Shown here: piece after piece, positions 6,899-13,382 of the stretch
Layout of the letters: the number at the start of each line of letters is the position of its first letter
How positions within the stretch are numbered: the stretch's first letter is position 1
Assembly (NCBI GenBank): GCA_015654825.1
Contig: JAATGE010000058.1
Span: forward strand, 1 to 13,382
Length of the DNA stretch: 13,382 nucleotides
Origin: Rhodospirillales bacterium
GTDB lineage: Bacteria > Pseudomonadota > Alphaproteobacteria > Acetobacterales > Acetobacteraceae
Reading direction: 5' to 3'
Translations under genes and position numbers: made by a program
Notes under the pieces: generated by a model
Databases searched by the model: none
Seen by the model: the letters and a program-made list of their open reading frames with translations, nothing else
What the model was told of the DNA's origin: nothing

Positions 6899-7554
6899 GT
6901 ACGCCCGCGCGCGACAATTCGCCGGCGCCGGATGCGCGGGGCGGCGACGATTTTTCGATGATTTTCGCGACGCCGTTGGTGATCCGCGACTGGCCCGATA
7001 GCGACACGCTGAACACGGAACTTGCCGGGCTGATAGCGGCCGCGCAAATGGCGGTGCCCGGCGTGGGCAAGAGCAATGTCGGCGGATGGCATTCGCCGCC
7101 GGACTTCATCCTGGGCGAAGTGCCGGCGCTGGCCACCTTGCGCGAACGGATCCGCACCGTGGTAATTGAATTGACCAGGCGCCTGATGGCGCCGGGCGCA
7201 TATCATTTCAAGATCGACGGCTGGGCCAATATCCTTCGCGCCGGCGATTATAACGGACCGCATAACCACCCGAACGCGACCTGGTCGGGGGTGTATTATC
7301 TGACCGGCGTGCCCGAGCCGGCGGATCGGCAGCCGAATGCGGTGCCGCCGCTTGCCGGCAAAATCGAATTTTTCGATCCGCGGCCGGCGGCCGGCATGGT
7401 TTATGCTGCTGAATCGATGCTTCAGCGGCGCTGCCTGTTTACGCCGCGGCCAGGATGCATGCTGGTTTTCCCGTCCTGGCTGCAGCACATGGTGCATCCA
7501 CACGATGGCGCCGGCGAACGGCACTCGATCGCGTTTAATGTGACCGTGGGGTAG
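6895..7554 (+). CDS. 2OG-Fe(II) oxygenase family protein (TIGR02466-like), second paralog
   Basis: A 219-residue protein of the same family as its upstream neighbour. Residues 22-33 (MIFATPLVIRDW) are the usual family N-terminus. GPHNHPNATWSGVYYL gives ligands H123 and H125, PSWLQHMVHPHDG gives H198, and R209 (ERHSIAFN) should bind 2-oxoglutarate. All key residues are present, so both paralogs look active. The start GTG 6895 overlaps the previous stop (GTGA); ATG 6958 would remove a 21-residue Gly/Asp/Pro-rich leader but has no ribosome site. The pair is flanked by repeat elements on both sides. Substrate unknown: the family occurs in many bacteria and phages. Confidence 0.85.
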   Translation: MSTPARDNSPAPDARGGDDFSMIFATPLVIRDWPDSDTLNTELAGLIAAAQMAVPGVGKSNVGGWHSPPDFILGEVPALATLRERIRTVVIELTRRLMAPGAYHFKIDGWANILRAGDYNGPHNHPNATWSGVYYLTGVPEPADRQPNAVPPLAGKIEFFDPRPAAGMVYAAESMLQRRCLFTPRPGCMLVFPSWLQHMVHPHDGAGERHSIAFNVTVG

Positions 7555-7566
7555 AAGGAAAGATCA

Positions 7567-7627
7567 GGCTAGGGGCTTTGCCCCTAGGACCCCACTGGGG
7601 CCTTAGGCCCCAGACCCCAATTTTGTT
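7567..7627 (+). terminator. GC-rich double-hairpin repeat, copy A (terminator-like)
   Basis: Two hairpins in tandem: CTAGGGGC-TTT-GCCCCTAG (7569-7587) and CTGGGGCC-TTA-GGCCCCAG (7595-7613), then ACCCCAATTTTGTT. It lies 12 bases after the dioxygenase pair and probably terminates it. It is identical at 60 of 61 positions to the copy at 13043-13103. Confidence 0.75.
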
Positions 7628-7741
7628 TGTTTCGAGATTGGTATCGACACCGGGTTCAGCGGTGGGGCGGGGCGGCCCACATCGGCTCCCCGGCGAAGCC
7701 AGTACCAGACGTAACTGTCCAGGCTTCGTCGTTCCCCGCAA

Positions 7742-7800
7742 TGAATGGGGTCTGGGGCCTACTGGCCCCAGCGGGTCCAGGGCAGAGCCCTGGCCTTCCT
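7742..7800 (-). terminator. GC-rich double-hairpin repeat, inverted copy B
   Basis: On the minus strand this reads CCAGGGC-TCT-GCCCTGG, a short linker, then the CTGGGGCC/GGCCCCAG hairpin and ACCCCATT. That is the same design as copy A but in the other direction, just after the stop of the minus-strand gene at 7805. The convergent neighbours thus each end in their own copy. The bases 7774-7797 also recur exactly at 1-24. Confidence 0.7.
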
Positions 7801-7804
7801 TCAT

Positions 7805-10408
7805 TCACGGTAATCCAAGTTCGGTGATCATGTCGCGTGCTTCCGGACGGGAAGGTGCCGCCGCATCGATTTGATGCAGCAGCCGGGCCGATGCCGCGCG
7901 ATCGTCGGCGGCGAGCATGCGGGCCATGCTGAGTAGCGGCTGGTAGGCGGGATCGAATTCCGGGCTGAGTTTAACGGTGTCGAGCAGGCCTGGCGATGCG
8001 GCATCGACCAGGGCCATGCCGCGCGGCGCGCCGTGCAGCGATGCACCGGCTTGCAGGAAACGATCGCGGGCCTGCCAGTAGGCATTCAAACGGGGGGCCC
8101 ATTCGGCTATGGCGCCGCCGGCGAGGATTTCGCTCGCATCAGGATGCACCGCGCCGATCAGCGTCAGCAGCAGCGCTGCGCGAGGTGCATCGAGCGCGCG
8201 GACGTTTCGCCGTGCATCGAGCGCCACGGCGGGAAAATCATCGGTGTTGAGCGGCGCATCGCCGGCGAATGCCGCCAGGCTTTTTGGGCCGGCCACGAAT
8301 TGACCGAGCAGATCGATCGGGTGTGCGAGACCGACCGGTGCGAGCACGCGGGCCGATGCGGGTTGGGTCAGGCGGACCGCCAGCGCGGCCGGATCGATCA
8401 CCAGCGGGCCACGAGCGCCGATCAGCGCGAGCATCGGGGTCGCGACGCTGTAATGGTTGAGCCATGCCGAGCCCTGGGGATACACGGCGAGGAAGCTGCG
8501 GACGATGGTGCGCAGCGACGGCAGATCAAGCTGGTACAGCGGCAGCCATTGGCAGAAAATACCGTCGGGCGCCAGGATATTGCGAATCGCGGCGAAGTGC
8601 TCGGTGGTGTAGAGCGCGCCGCTGCCATCCAGCGCGGGGTGGTACAGATCGGCAATCACCATGTCGTACTGGCGATTATCGGCGGCGACGTAGCGCCGTG
8701 CGTCGGCGACGGTTACCGGCGGGGCCAGGCCTGCGTTCGGATCGGCGAAGCGCGGCAGCAGGGCCGCTACTTCGGGCGACAATTCGACACCGTGCACGTT
8801 GACGCCTGGCATCTGTGCGCCGCCGACCAGGGTGGCACCGGTGCCGACGCCGAGGAACAGCGCCGTATGCGGTGCGGCGTGCAGCAGCAGCGGCACCATT
8901 GCCTGGCGATAATCGGACCGCATCGAGCTTGTGCCGCCCATGCGGAAATGACCGTTCACTTCGAGGTAGCGCGCACCGGATGCGTCATCGACGACGCTCG
9001 CGGTGGCCATTGGCCCTTCGCGCATGGCGATCAGCGCGCCGCCTTCCGGCACCCGGACCAGCGACGGCGCCGGATGTAAAACCAGGAAGATGCCGAGCAG
9101 CGCAGGGACCGTGCCCCAGGCGATGGCGGAGCGGCGCCATGGGACGAGCGCCAGGTATCCCAGCCCGACCGGCAATAACGCGGCCCACGCGCCGAACGCC
9201 GGAATGAGTATCAGCGAGGCCGCTGCTGGAGCGATGGCCGCGCCGAGGCTGTTGACGCCGACTGCCCAGCCGGGCGAGCCATTCCGATCGCGGACCGATT
9301 GGGCGAGATGGCTGAACAGGGCGCCAATCGCGGCGGATGGCAGCAGCAGCAGGGCCATCGCTACCGCGAGTTCGCCGGCGATGCCCCATGTGGCGGCCGC
9401 GTCGGCGATGTGGGCGATGGAAGGGGTCAGCCAGGCCGCGGCGAGGCATGCGAAGGATGTTGATGCCAGCAGCCAGGTTGCGCTGGCGGCGCGTATCCGG
9501 GGCCCGGCGAATTGCCATGCGATGCCGCCCGCCGCGGTGCCGAGCAGGTAGGCGGCGAGCAGGCCGGCGAAGGTGTAGATCGTGTCCTGCAACACTTGCG
9601 CTGCGAGGCGGACCACGATGACTTCGAAGCCGACGCCGAGCAGGCCGGTCGCGAACAGGGTTGCCGCGAGACGTGCTTCGCCCGGGCGCGTGCCGAGCAT
9701 CCGCTGCCTATCGGGCGCCTGGGGCAGCGATTTTCCGGGCGGGCCGAATGCCAGGGCGGCGAGCGCGCATATGAAGTTCAAAGCTGCCAGCGTCAGCAGG
9801 CTTCCCGACAGGCCGAACGCCGGCAGCAGAACGAACGCCGCAGCCAGGGTGCCGGCGACGGCGCCGGCGGTGTTGCCGCCATAGACGCCGGCGGTGACGC
9901 GGGGATTGCCGCCGGCCAGCACCATCATGCGGTCCAGCGCCGCCAGTGTGCCGCCCATGGCGATTGTTGCCGGCAGCAGCACGAGGGCGGGCAATGCGAA
10001 CCCGGCGGCCCACAGCAGCGCGGGAGCCGGATGGGTGCCCAGCAGCGGCGGCAGCGCCCGGCCGGCGGCGGGCAGCACGAAAACGCTGATGGCGCCCCAG
10101 GCGCCGATCACCGCTTCGAGCAGCGCATAGGCGGCGCGGGGCGAGTGTGCGCGGCGGATCGGCCTGTCCAAAACGAAGGCGCCCAATGCGAGGCCGCCGA
10201 AAAATCCGGCGACGACGCCGAGGACCGCCATCATTTCCGTGCCGAGCGCCAGGCTCAGCATGCGCGTCCAGACGATTTCATAGCCGAGGCCGGCAAAGCC
10301 GGAACCGGCAAGAACAGGGATCAGGGCCCAGGCGCGCCAGTTCGCGCGATTGTTGTCTATTGCCACCGGTCGTTGCATCGCGCCCTGGCTGCCGCCCGTT
10401 CTATCCAT
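7805..10408 (-). CDS. Polytopic membrane protein fused to a spermidine-synthase-like domain
   Basis: An 867-residue protein of the fused transporter/spermidine synthase-like type. About residues 30-445 hold twelve or more hydrophobic helices, beginning with SGFAGLGYEIVWTRML, typical of this family. Residues about 460-665 are an aminopropyltransferase-like Rossmann domain: LFLGVGTGATLVGG (nucleotide loop), GVELSPEVAALLP (acidic ribose-binding E542), VADARRYV, and YDMVIADLYHPAL with the aspartate D586 in the catalytic position. LNTDDFPAVALDAR and a helical tail follow. Whether it makes a polyamine is unknown; the substrate could be a membrane or exported molecule. ATG 10408 has AGAGAG upstream and is preferred; ATG 10378 and TTG 10471 are alternatives. 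It stands alone, separated from the upstream gene by the AT-rich repeat. Confidence 0.85.
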   Translation of the reverse strand: MDRTGGSQGAMQRPVAIDNNRANWRAWALIPVLAGSGFAGLGYEIVWTRMLSLALGTEMMAVLGVVAGFFGGLALGAFVLDRPIRRAHSPRAAYALLEAVIGAWGAISVFVLPAAGRALPPLLGTHPAPALLWAAGFALPALVLLPATIAMGGTLAALDRMMVLAGGNPRVTAGVYGGNTAGAVAGTLAAAFVLLPAFGLSGSLLTLAALNFICALAALAFGPPGKSLPQAPDRQRMLGTRPGEARLAATLFATGLLGVGFEVIVVRLAAQVLQDTIYTFAGLLAAYLLGTAAGGIAWQFAGPRIRAASATWLLASTSFACLAAAWLTPSIAHIADAAATWGIAGELAVAMALLLLPSAAIGALFSHLAQSVRDRNGSPGWAVGVNSLGAAIAPAAASLILIPAFGAWAALLPVGLGYLALVPWRRSAIAWGTVPALLGIFLVLHPAPSLVRVPEGGALIAMREGPMATASVVDDASGARYLEVNGHFRMGGTSSMRSDYRQAMVPLLLHAAPHTALFLGVGTGATLVGGAQMPGVNVHGVELSPEVAALLPRFADPNAGLAPPVTVADARRYVAADNRQYDMVIADLYHPALDGSGALYTTEHFAAIRNILAPDGIFCQWLPLYQLDLPSLRTIVRSFLAVYPQGSAWLNHYSVATPMLALIGARGPLVIDPAALAVRLTQPASARVLAPVGLAHPIDLLGQFVAGPKSLAAFAGDAPLNTDDFPAVALDARRNVRALDAPRAALLLTLIGAVHPDASEILAGGAIAEWAPRLNAYWQARDRFLQAGASLHGAPRGMALVDAASPGLLDTVKLSPEFDPAYQPLLSMARMLAADDRAASARLLHQIDAAAPSRPEARDMITELGLP

Positions 10409-10476
10409 GCGGCTCTCTGTGTCCGAGTTTGCCGATCGGCTCAAGGGCGGATCGCGTCTTCCGAGGGTCAATGAAC

Positions 10477-10548
10477 CAAGTTTTTGCTTCTTTTTTCAAA
10501 AAGAAGTCTGTTCTTTTTTGAAAAAAAGAACCAAAAAACTTTTGTTAT
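10477..10548 (-). repeat. AT-rich three-stem palindromic repeat, copy 2
   Basis: Inverted copy of the element at 6124-6205. Inner hairpins GTTCTTTT/AAAAGAAC (10510-10531) and CTTCTTTT/AAAAGAAG (10487-10506) are kept. The outer stem is 8 pairs rather than 11 because two A residues are missing at one end. Read on the minus strand it follows the small membrane gene and precedes the spermidine-synthase-like gene, the same polarity (upstream stop, element, downstream start) as copy 1. Confidence 0.85.
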
Positions 10549-10556
10549 TTTGGTCC

Positions 10557-10859
10557 TTACTTGGACTGGCGGACTTTGCCGAAATGGTGCGACAGGTAGA
10601 CACCTAGCGCGCAAGCGCCAGCAACAAACGCAAGGCTGGGCAGGTTGGCGCCGAACGCAAACGGGCGGAGGGACACCAGGGCGGCGCACGCAACGGCGTT
10701 GCCGCCGCCCCAGAGAAAATTCACCAGCGGCGAGGAATTGCCCACACCACGCGGCGTTGCAAAAGGGCTGGGGAAGGGTTCGCCGCGCAGGCCGGCGCAG
10801 AGATGCGGAATGGCGTTGCAGCCGAACGCGCCAGCGAAAAACCAGGCGAGATATTCCAT
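10557..10859 (-). CDS. Small conserved membrane protein, function unknown
   Basis: A 100-residue protein with about three hydrophobic segments: residues 1-20 (MEYLAWFFAGAFGCNAIPHL), about 50-70 and about 75-92. The loop RGEPFPSPFATPRGVGNSSPLVN, followed by FLWGGGN, resembles a short uncharacterised family I have seen in many proteobacteria; no biochemical role is known to me. The start at ATG 10859 is chosen because GGAG sits 6 bases upstream; ATG 10871 would add four residues. It stands between the deletion scar at 10905-11188 and the AT-rich repeat, and may have its own promoter in the short upstream gap. Confidence 0.75.
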   Translation of the reverse strand: MEYLAWFFAGAFGCNAIPHLCAGLRGEPFPSPFATPRGVGNSSPLVNFLWGGGNAVACAALVSLRPFAFGANLPSLAFVAGACALGVYLSHHFGKVRQSK

Positions 10860-10904
10860 TGCGGACTCCATGACCGGGGAAGCTCGCCCGATGCAAACGT
10901 CGAA

Positions 10905-11115
10905 TCAACCGAAGGGAGGTGCGACCGGATCGGCGAGAAGGCCGATTAGCGCTGCCGTGTTGGGCTCCGCGTCGAGATTGAGCACGCGCTGCACGATTTC
11001 ATCGAGCCGGGTTGGCTGGGCGATTCCGGCGGTGAGGGCACGGAATTTGGCAATGACGGCGTCGCGATCGAGCGGCGTGGTAAAGCCATGCGCCACGGGT
11101 TGAAACGCCGTACGG
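10905..11115 (-). pseudogene. C-terminal remnant of an MmgE/PrpD-family gene
   Basis: About 65 codons in one frame ending at TGA 10905: TTPLDRDAVIAKFRALTAGI, then RLDEIVQRVLNLDAEPNTAALIGLLADP. The D-AVIAKFRAL...R-DEIV..VL.LD...NTAAL..LL pattern matches the end of MmgE/PrpD proteins (2-methylcitrate dehydratase and relatives, usually about 450 residues). Everything before is missing: a stop in this frame occurs just upstream, and the preceding bases encode a different protein family in another frame. It can at best be translated from GTG 11096. The exact breakpoint is uncertain, near 11095-11120. Confidence 0.55.
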
Positions 11116-11188
11116 CGTCATAGGCGCCGGGGGCTACGATCAGGCCGCGGCTGCCGATCCGGATGCGCAACGTCGATGCAGCGGTCAT
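11101..11188 (-). pseudogene. N-terminal remnant of an isocitrate lyase/PEP mutase-family gene
   Basis: ATG 11188 opens a frame reading MTAASTLRIRIGSRG-LIVAPGAYDAV, which closely follows the first 27 or so residues of isocitrate lyase/PEP mutase-type enzymes (usually around 280 residues, e.g. methylisocitrate lyase relatives). After YDAV the frame turns into unrelated Arg/Ser/Pro-rich sequence and stops at 10946. The ATG overlaps the TetR stop (ATGA), showing that the intact gene was once directly behind the regulator. Together with the MmgE/PrpD remnant it looks like a deletion fusion. Confidence 0.55.
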
Positions 11189-11835
11189 GTTGCGCCGCCG
11201 CTGGCGATGCGGGCGCGGTTGCCGAGCGAGGCAAGAAAACTGTCGATCAGCCAGGCAAAACTCTCGTCGCGGCTGACCGGGTTCTTGAAGGCCGCGGAGG
11301 TTTCCATGGCAACGAAGCCGTGCACGAGGCTGCGCAGGCCGCGCAGCGCGTGCACCAGATCCGTTTCGTTCAGCGCATAGGCTTCGAGGCAGGCGGTAAA
11401 AGTTGTCATCAGCCGGTCCTGGGCGGCGCGCCATTCCGTGTCTTCGGGCGGCGGCGTGGGGATCGTCGCGGCATAGACGCCGGGGTTGGCGCGGGCAAAT
11501 TCGCGATAGCCCATCAGCAATCCACGCACGGCCATGGGGCCCGCCTTGCCGATGGCGGCGCGGCCTGCGCGCTCATCCAGCAAGGCGAGACCGTGCAGCG
11601 CGAGGAGCCGCTTGACCGCATCGATGCCGCTGACATGGGCGTAGAGCGACGGCGGGCGGATGCCGAGCGCGAGGGCGAGTTCGTTCATCGACAGACGGTC
11701 CAGACCTTGGCGGTTCGCCAGTGTCGCGGCTTCCTGGCGGATGCGATCGAGGTCGACTTTTGCCACGTGCGTGGTGGATGCGGGGAGCTTTCGGGCGGGT
11801 GGTTTGGCGGCTGTTTTGGAGGGGGCTGTCTTCAT
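11185..11835 (-). CDS. TetR/AcrR-family transcriptional regulator (WHG-type C-terminal domain)
   Basis: A 216-residue regulator. Residues 1-25 are a Lys/Pro/Ala-rich tail. Residues 27-72 hold the DNA-binding domain, with the helix-turn-helix LSMNELALALGIRPPSLYAHV at 48-68. The rest is a helical ligand/dimer domain with RGLRSLVHGFVAME (166-178), the signature of the TetR_C_33/WHG subgroup. It is divergent from the MDR oxidoreductase with a palindromic operator candidate in between, so it probably represses its own gene and perhaps the oxidoreductase, responding to an unknown small molecule. Its stop overlaps the start of the truncated lyase gene, so it may originally have headed a now-deleted catabolic operon. 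ATG 11835 is the first in-frame start after the operator; its ribosome site is weak. Confidence 0.9.
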   Translation of the reverse strand: MKTAPSKTAAKPPARKLPASTTHVAKVDLDRIRQEAATLANRQGLDRLSMNELALALGIRPPSLYAHVSGIDAVKRLLALHGLALLDERAGRAAIGKAGPMAVRGLLMGYREFARANPGVYAATIPTPPPEDTEWRAAQDRLMTTFTACLEAYALNETDLVHALRGLRSLVHGFVAMETSAAFKNPVSRDESFAWLIDSFLASLGNRARIASGGAT

Positions 11836-11887
11836 CGGGGGTACCTGGGCGAGTTGGCCTGCCGGACCGGGGCGTGGTGTAGGGTGG

Positions 11888-11920
11888 TTAGGATATGGCC
11901 TAATACGATTAGGTTGTCAA
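11888..11920 (-). promoter_or_regulatory. TetR operator candidate overlapping the regulator's promoter
   Basis: Three half-sites alternate in orientation: TTAGG (11888-11892), CCTAA (11899-11903) and TTAGG (11909-11913). The latter two form a perfect palindrome, CCTAAT-ACG-ATTAGG (11899-11913). On the minus strand a consensus -35 TTGACA (11915-11920) lies immediately before it, with CATATC 17 bases on as a weak -10. The palindrome would therefore sit between -35 and -10 of the regulator gene, the usual place for autorepression. Binding is inferred. Confidence 0.65.
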
Positions 11921-12074
11921 CCGGAGTTGGGCGGAGCGCTGCTCGCGGGGTTGCGACACCGCGAATTGCGGGAACGGCCGCCATGCGGGCGGGTTTTAGC
12001 GAGCGCCCGGGTATTTTGCGGGGACAACGCGGGTGCCGGGTTCGGCAAATGGCCGGTTACGGAGATGGATCGAC

Positions 12075-13022
12075 ATGGAAACGGTAAGGTCGATGAAGGC
12101 TGTTCGGATCGCGGCATTCGGTGGCCCGGAGATGTTGCATCTGGAGACTGTCGATATTCCGACGCCAGGCGAACGGGAGATGCTGGTTAAGGTTGCGGCA
12201 GCGGGGGTTAATCCTGTCGATTACAAGATACGCGCGGGAAAATATCCGGCGGTGCGGGAAGACAAGTTGCCTTACATATTGGGGCGGGATGTCTCGGGCG
12301 AAGTTGTCGAATGCGGGCCTTCGACGGAGCGGTTCGCGAAAGGCGACCGGCTGATGGCGATGCCGCGGATCGAGCGCGGCGGTTATGCGGAATACGTGGT
12401 GATCAGGGAAGATGAAGCGGCGCCAAGGCCAAGATCGCTTGACGCGATCGTTGCCGGAGCGGTGCCGCTTGCCGCGCTGACGGCATGGCAGGGACTGTTT
12501 CGACACGGTGGCCTCAAGCAGGGACAACGCGTGTTGATCCATGGCGGATCGGGCGGCGTCGGCCATTTTGCCATACAGTTCGCGAAGGCGAAGGGCGCCT
12601 ATGTCGCGACGACTGTTTCAGGACAGCATGCCGACTTCGTCCGCGGGCTCGGCGCCGATCAGGTCATCGATTACGAGGCGCGGCGTTTCGAAGACGAGGT
12701 CGACGCCGTCGACATGGTGTTCGACCTGATCGGTGGCGAAACGCAGGAACGGTCCTGGAGCGTGGTGAAGCGGGGAGGCATCCTGGTTTCGACCTTGACG
12801 CAGCCGTCGCGGGAGAAAGCGGCCGAGGGGGGCGCGCGCGGTGTGCGTTATACCGTGGAGGAGAGCGGCGCGGATTTGTCCGAGATCGGCGTGCTGATCG
12901 ATGCGGGCCAGGTGAGGGCGGTCATTGCGAGATGTTTTCCGCTCGATCGGGCCGCGGACGCACAGCGGTTCCTGGAGGCGGAACATCCGGCGGGCAAGGT
13001 GGTGCTTGAAGCCGGGTTGTAG
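12075..13022 (+). CDS. NAD(P)-dependent MDR-superfamily oxidoreductase (quinone oxidoreductase-like)
   Basis: A 315-residue cytoplasmic enzyme of the zinc-independent medium-chain dehydrogenase/reductase group. MKAVRIAAFGGPEMLHLETV (7-26) is the family start; GVNPVDYKIRAGKYP (44-58) and GRDVSGEVVECG (70-81) belong to the catalytic domain. LIHGGSGGVGHFAIQFAKAKGA (154-175) is the nucleotide-binding loop, and HPAGKVVLE (304-312) the usual end. No structural or catalytic zinc Cys cluster is present, so reduction of a quinone or an alpha,beta-unsaturated carbonyl is likely; the actual substrate is unknown. I chose ATG 12075 (GGAG and GGAT upstream); ATG 12093 would begin exactly at MKAVRI and is the main alternative. 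It is divergent from the TetR gene and ends before repeat copy C. Confidence 0.9.
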   Translation: METVRSMKAVRIAAFGGPEMLHLETVDIPTPGEREMLVKVAAAGVNPVDYKIRAGKYPAVREDKLPYILGRDVSGEVVECGPSTERFAKGDRLMAMPRIERGGYAEYVVIREDEAAPRPRSLDAIVAGAVPLAALTAWQGLFRHGGLKQGQRVLIHGGSGGVGHFAIQFAKAKGAYVATTVSGQHADFVRGLGADQVIDYEARRFEDEVDAVDMVFDLIGGETQERSWSVVKRGGILVSTLTQPSREKAAEGGARGVRYTVEESGADLSEIGVLIDAGQVRAVIARCFPLDRAADAQRFLEAEHPAGKVVLEAGL

Positions 13023-13042
13023 GGGGGGGTGTTTCGATGGAA

Positions 13043-13103
13043 GGCTAGGGGCTTTGCCCCTAGGACCCCGCTGGGGCCTTAGGCCCCAGACCCCAATTTT
13101 GTT
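13043..13103 (+). terminator. GC-rich double-hairpin repeat, copy C (terminator-like)
   Basis: Same two hairpins as copy A, CTAGGGGC-TTT-GCCCCTAG and CTGGGGCC-TTA-GGCCCCAG, then ACCCCAATTTTGTT; one substitution (G for A in the linker) in 61 bases. It starts 21 bases after the oxidoreductase stop and probably ends that transcript. Confidence 0.75.
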
Positions 13104-13248
13104 GTGGTGAACGGCGAAGGCGGGGGGCTGGCGTCGCGGGCGCGAACCGCGGTGGCTGAGCGTGAATTGCAGTTATCCACAGGGAGGCGGTTGCTAGGTT
13201 CGGGGGCGGGCTGTAGCGTTGGCCAAACCGATAGAGAGGACACGGCCG

Positions 13249-13382
13249 ATGCAAGCGCTTGCAAAACGTAGTGAAGGTGCAACTTTCGCGTGTATTGCCG
13301 CCATGGCCGCGGCGGTCGCGATGCCGCAGGCGGCCCGGGCAGGGAGCTGCACGACATCGAAGCCGACGCCGACGGCGGAGAC
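13249..13382 (+). CDS. Start of an exported protein, cut by the window edge
   Basis: Forty-four codons open to the edge. ATG 13249 is preceded by GAGAGGA (13234-13240), 8 bases away. The translation begins MQALAKRSEG, then a hydrophobic Ala-rich stretch (ATFACIAAMAAAVAMPQ) and AARA-GSC, a convincing Sec signal peptide with cleavage after residue 31. The visible mature end is GSCTTSKPTPTAE. Too little is present to name a family. A perfect DnaA-box-like TTATCCACA lies 67 bases upstream. Confidence 0.7.
   Translation, partial: MQALAKRSEGATFACIAAMAAAVAMPQAARAGSCTTSKPTPTAE

Noticed and set aside
9512..10474. A 320-codon plus-strand frame opposite the membrane part of the spermidine-synthase-like gene
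   Set aside because: Gln/Gly/Arg-rich shadow of hydrophobic codons; no domain or ribosome site.
1..13382. CRISPR array, tRNA/rRNA, transposase or phage genes
   Set aside because: No regularly spaced repeats, no tRNA-like cloverleaf I could support, and no transposase or phage protein in any frame.

Overview
This GC-rich window reads like a chromosome segment of an alphaproteobacterium. I guess Acetobacteraceae/Rhodospirillales from the protein flavour, the frequent GTG/TTG starts and the two intergenic repeat families. The taxonomic call is an inference; no rRNA or marker gene is present.

Layout. (1) 1-301: no convincing gene; GC-rich hairpin repeats and an AT-rich patch. (2) 302-3420, minus strand: a tightly packed operon of a membrane-anchored parvulin-like peptidyl-prolyl isomerase followed by three HupE/UreJ-type membrane proteins. 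The junctions are GTGA and ATGA overlaps or a 10-base gap, and the last HupE has lost the hallmark histidines. (3) 3421-3698: divergent control region holding two Pho-box-like direct repeats with 11-base period. (4) 3699-5687, plus strand: a large exported PHP-fold-like metalloprotein, followed by two hairpins, the second a classical terminator. (5) 5790-6128: small putative lipoprotein. (6) 6269-7554: two paralogous 2-oxoglutarate/Fe(II) dioxygenases of the TIGR02466 type overlapping by GTGA. (7) 7805-10408, minus: polytopic membrane protein fused to a spermidine-synthase-like domain. (8) 10557-10859, minus: small conserved membrane protein. (9) 10905-11188, minus: what looks like a deletion scar joining the start of an isocitrate lyase/PEP mutase family gene to the end of an MmgE/PrpD family gene. 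(10) 11185-11835, minus: TetR-family regulator, divergent from (11) 12075-13022, plus: a zinc-independent MDR oxidoreductase, with a three-half-site operator candidate between them. (12) 13249 to the edge: start of an exported protein.

How the parts may work together. The most system-like part is 302-5687: an exported, probably metal-dependent PHP-type hydrolase, a periplasm-facing foldase and a set of HupE-type (Ni/Co-type metal) membrane proteins around a shared control region with Pho-like boxes. A reasonable hypothesis is a phosphate-starvation-linked extracytoplasmic phosphoesterase with its own foldase and metal supply; no function is demonstrated by the sequence alone. The TetR/oxidoreductase pair looks like a classic divergent, autoregulated unit whose original downstream catabolic genes were mostly deleted.

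Two repeat families punctuate the 3' ends of genes. One is an AT-rich three-stem element (two copies, same polarity relative to their flanking genes). The other is a GC-rich double-hairpin element: two near-identical full copies, one inverted copy and a truncated copy at the left edge.
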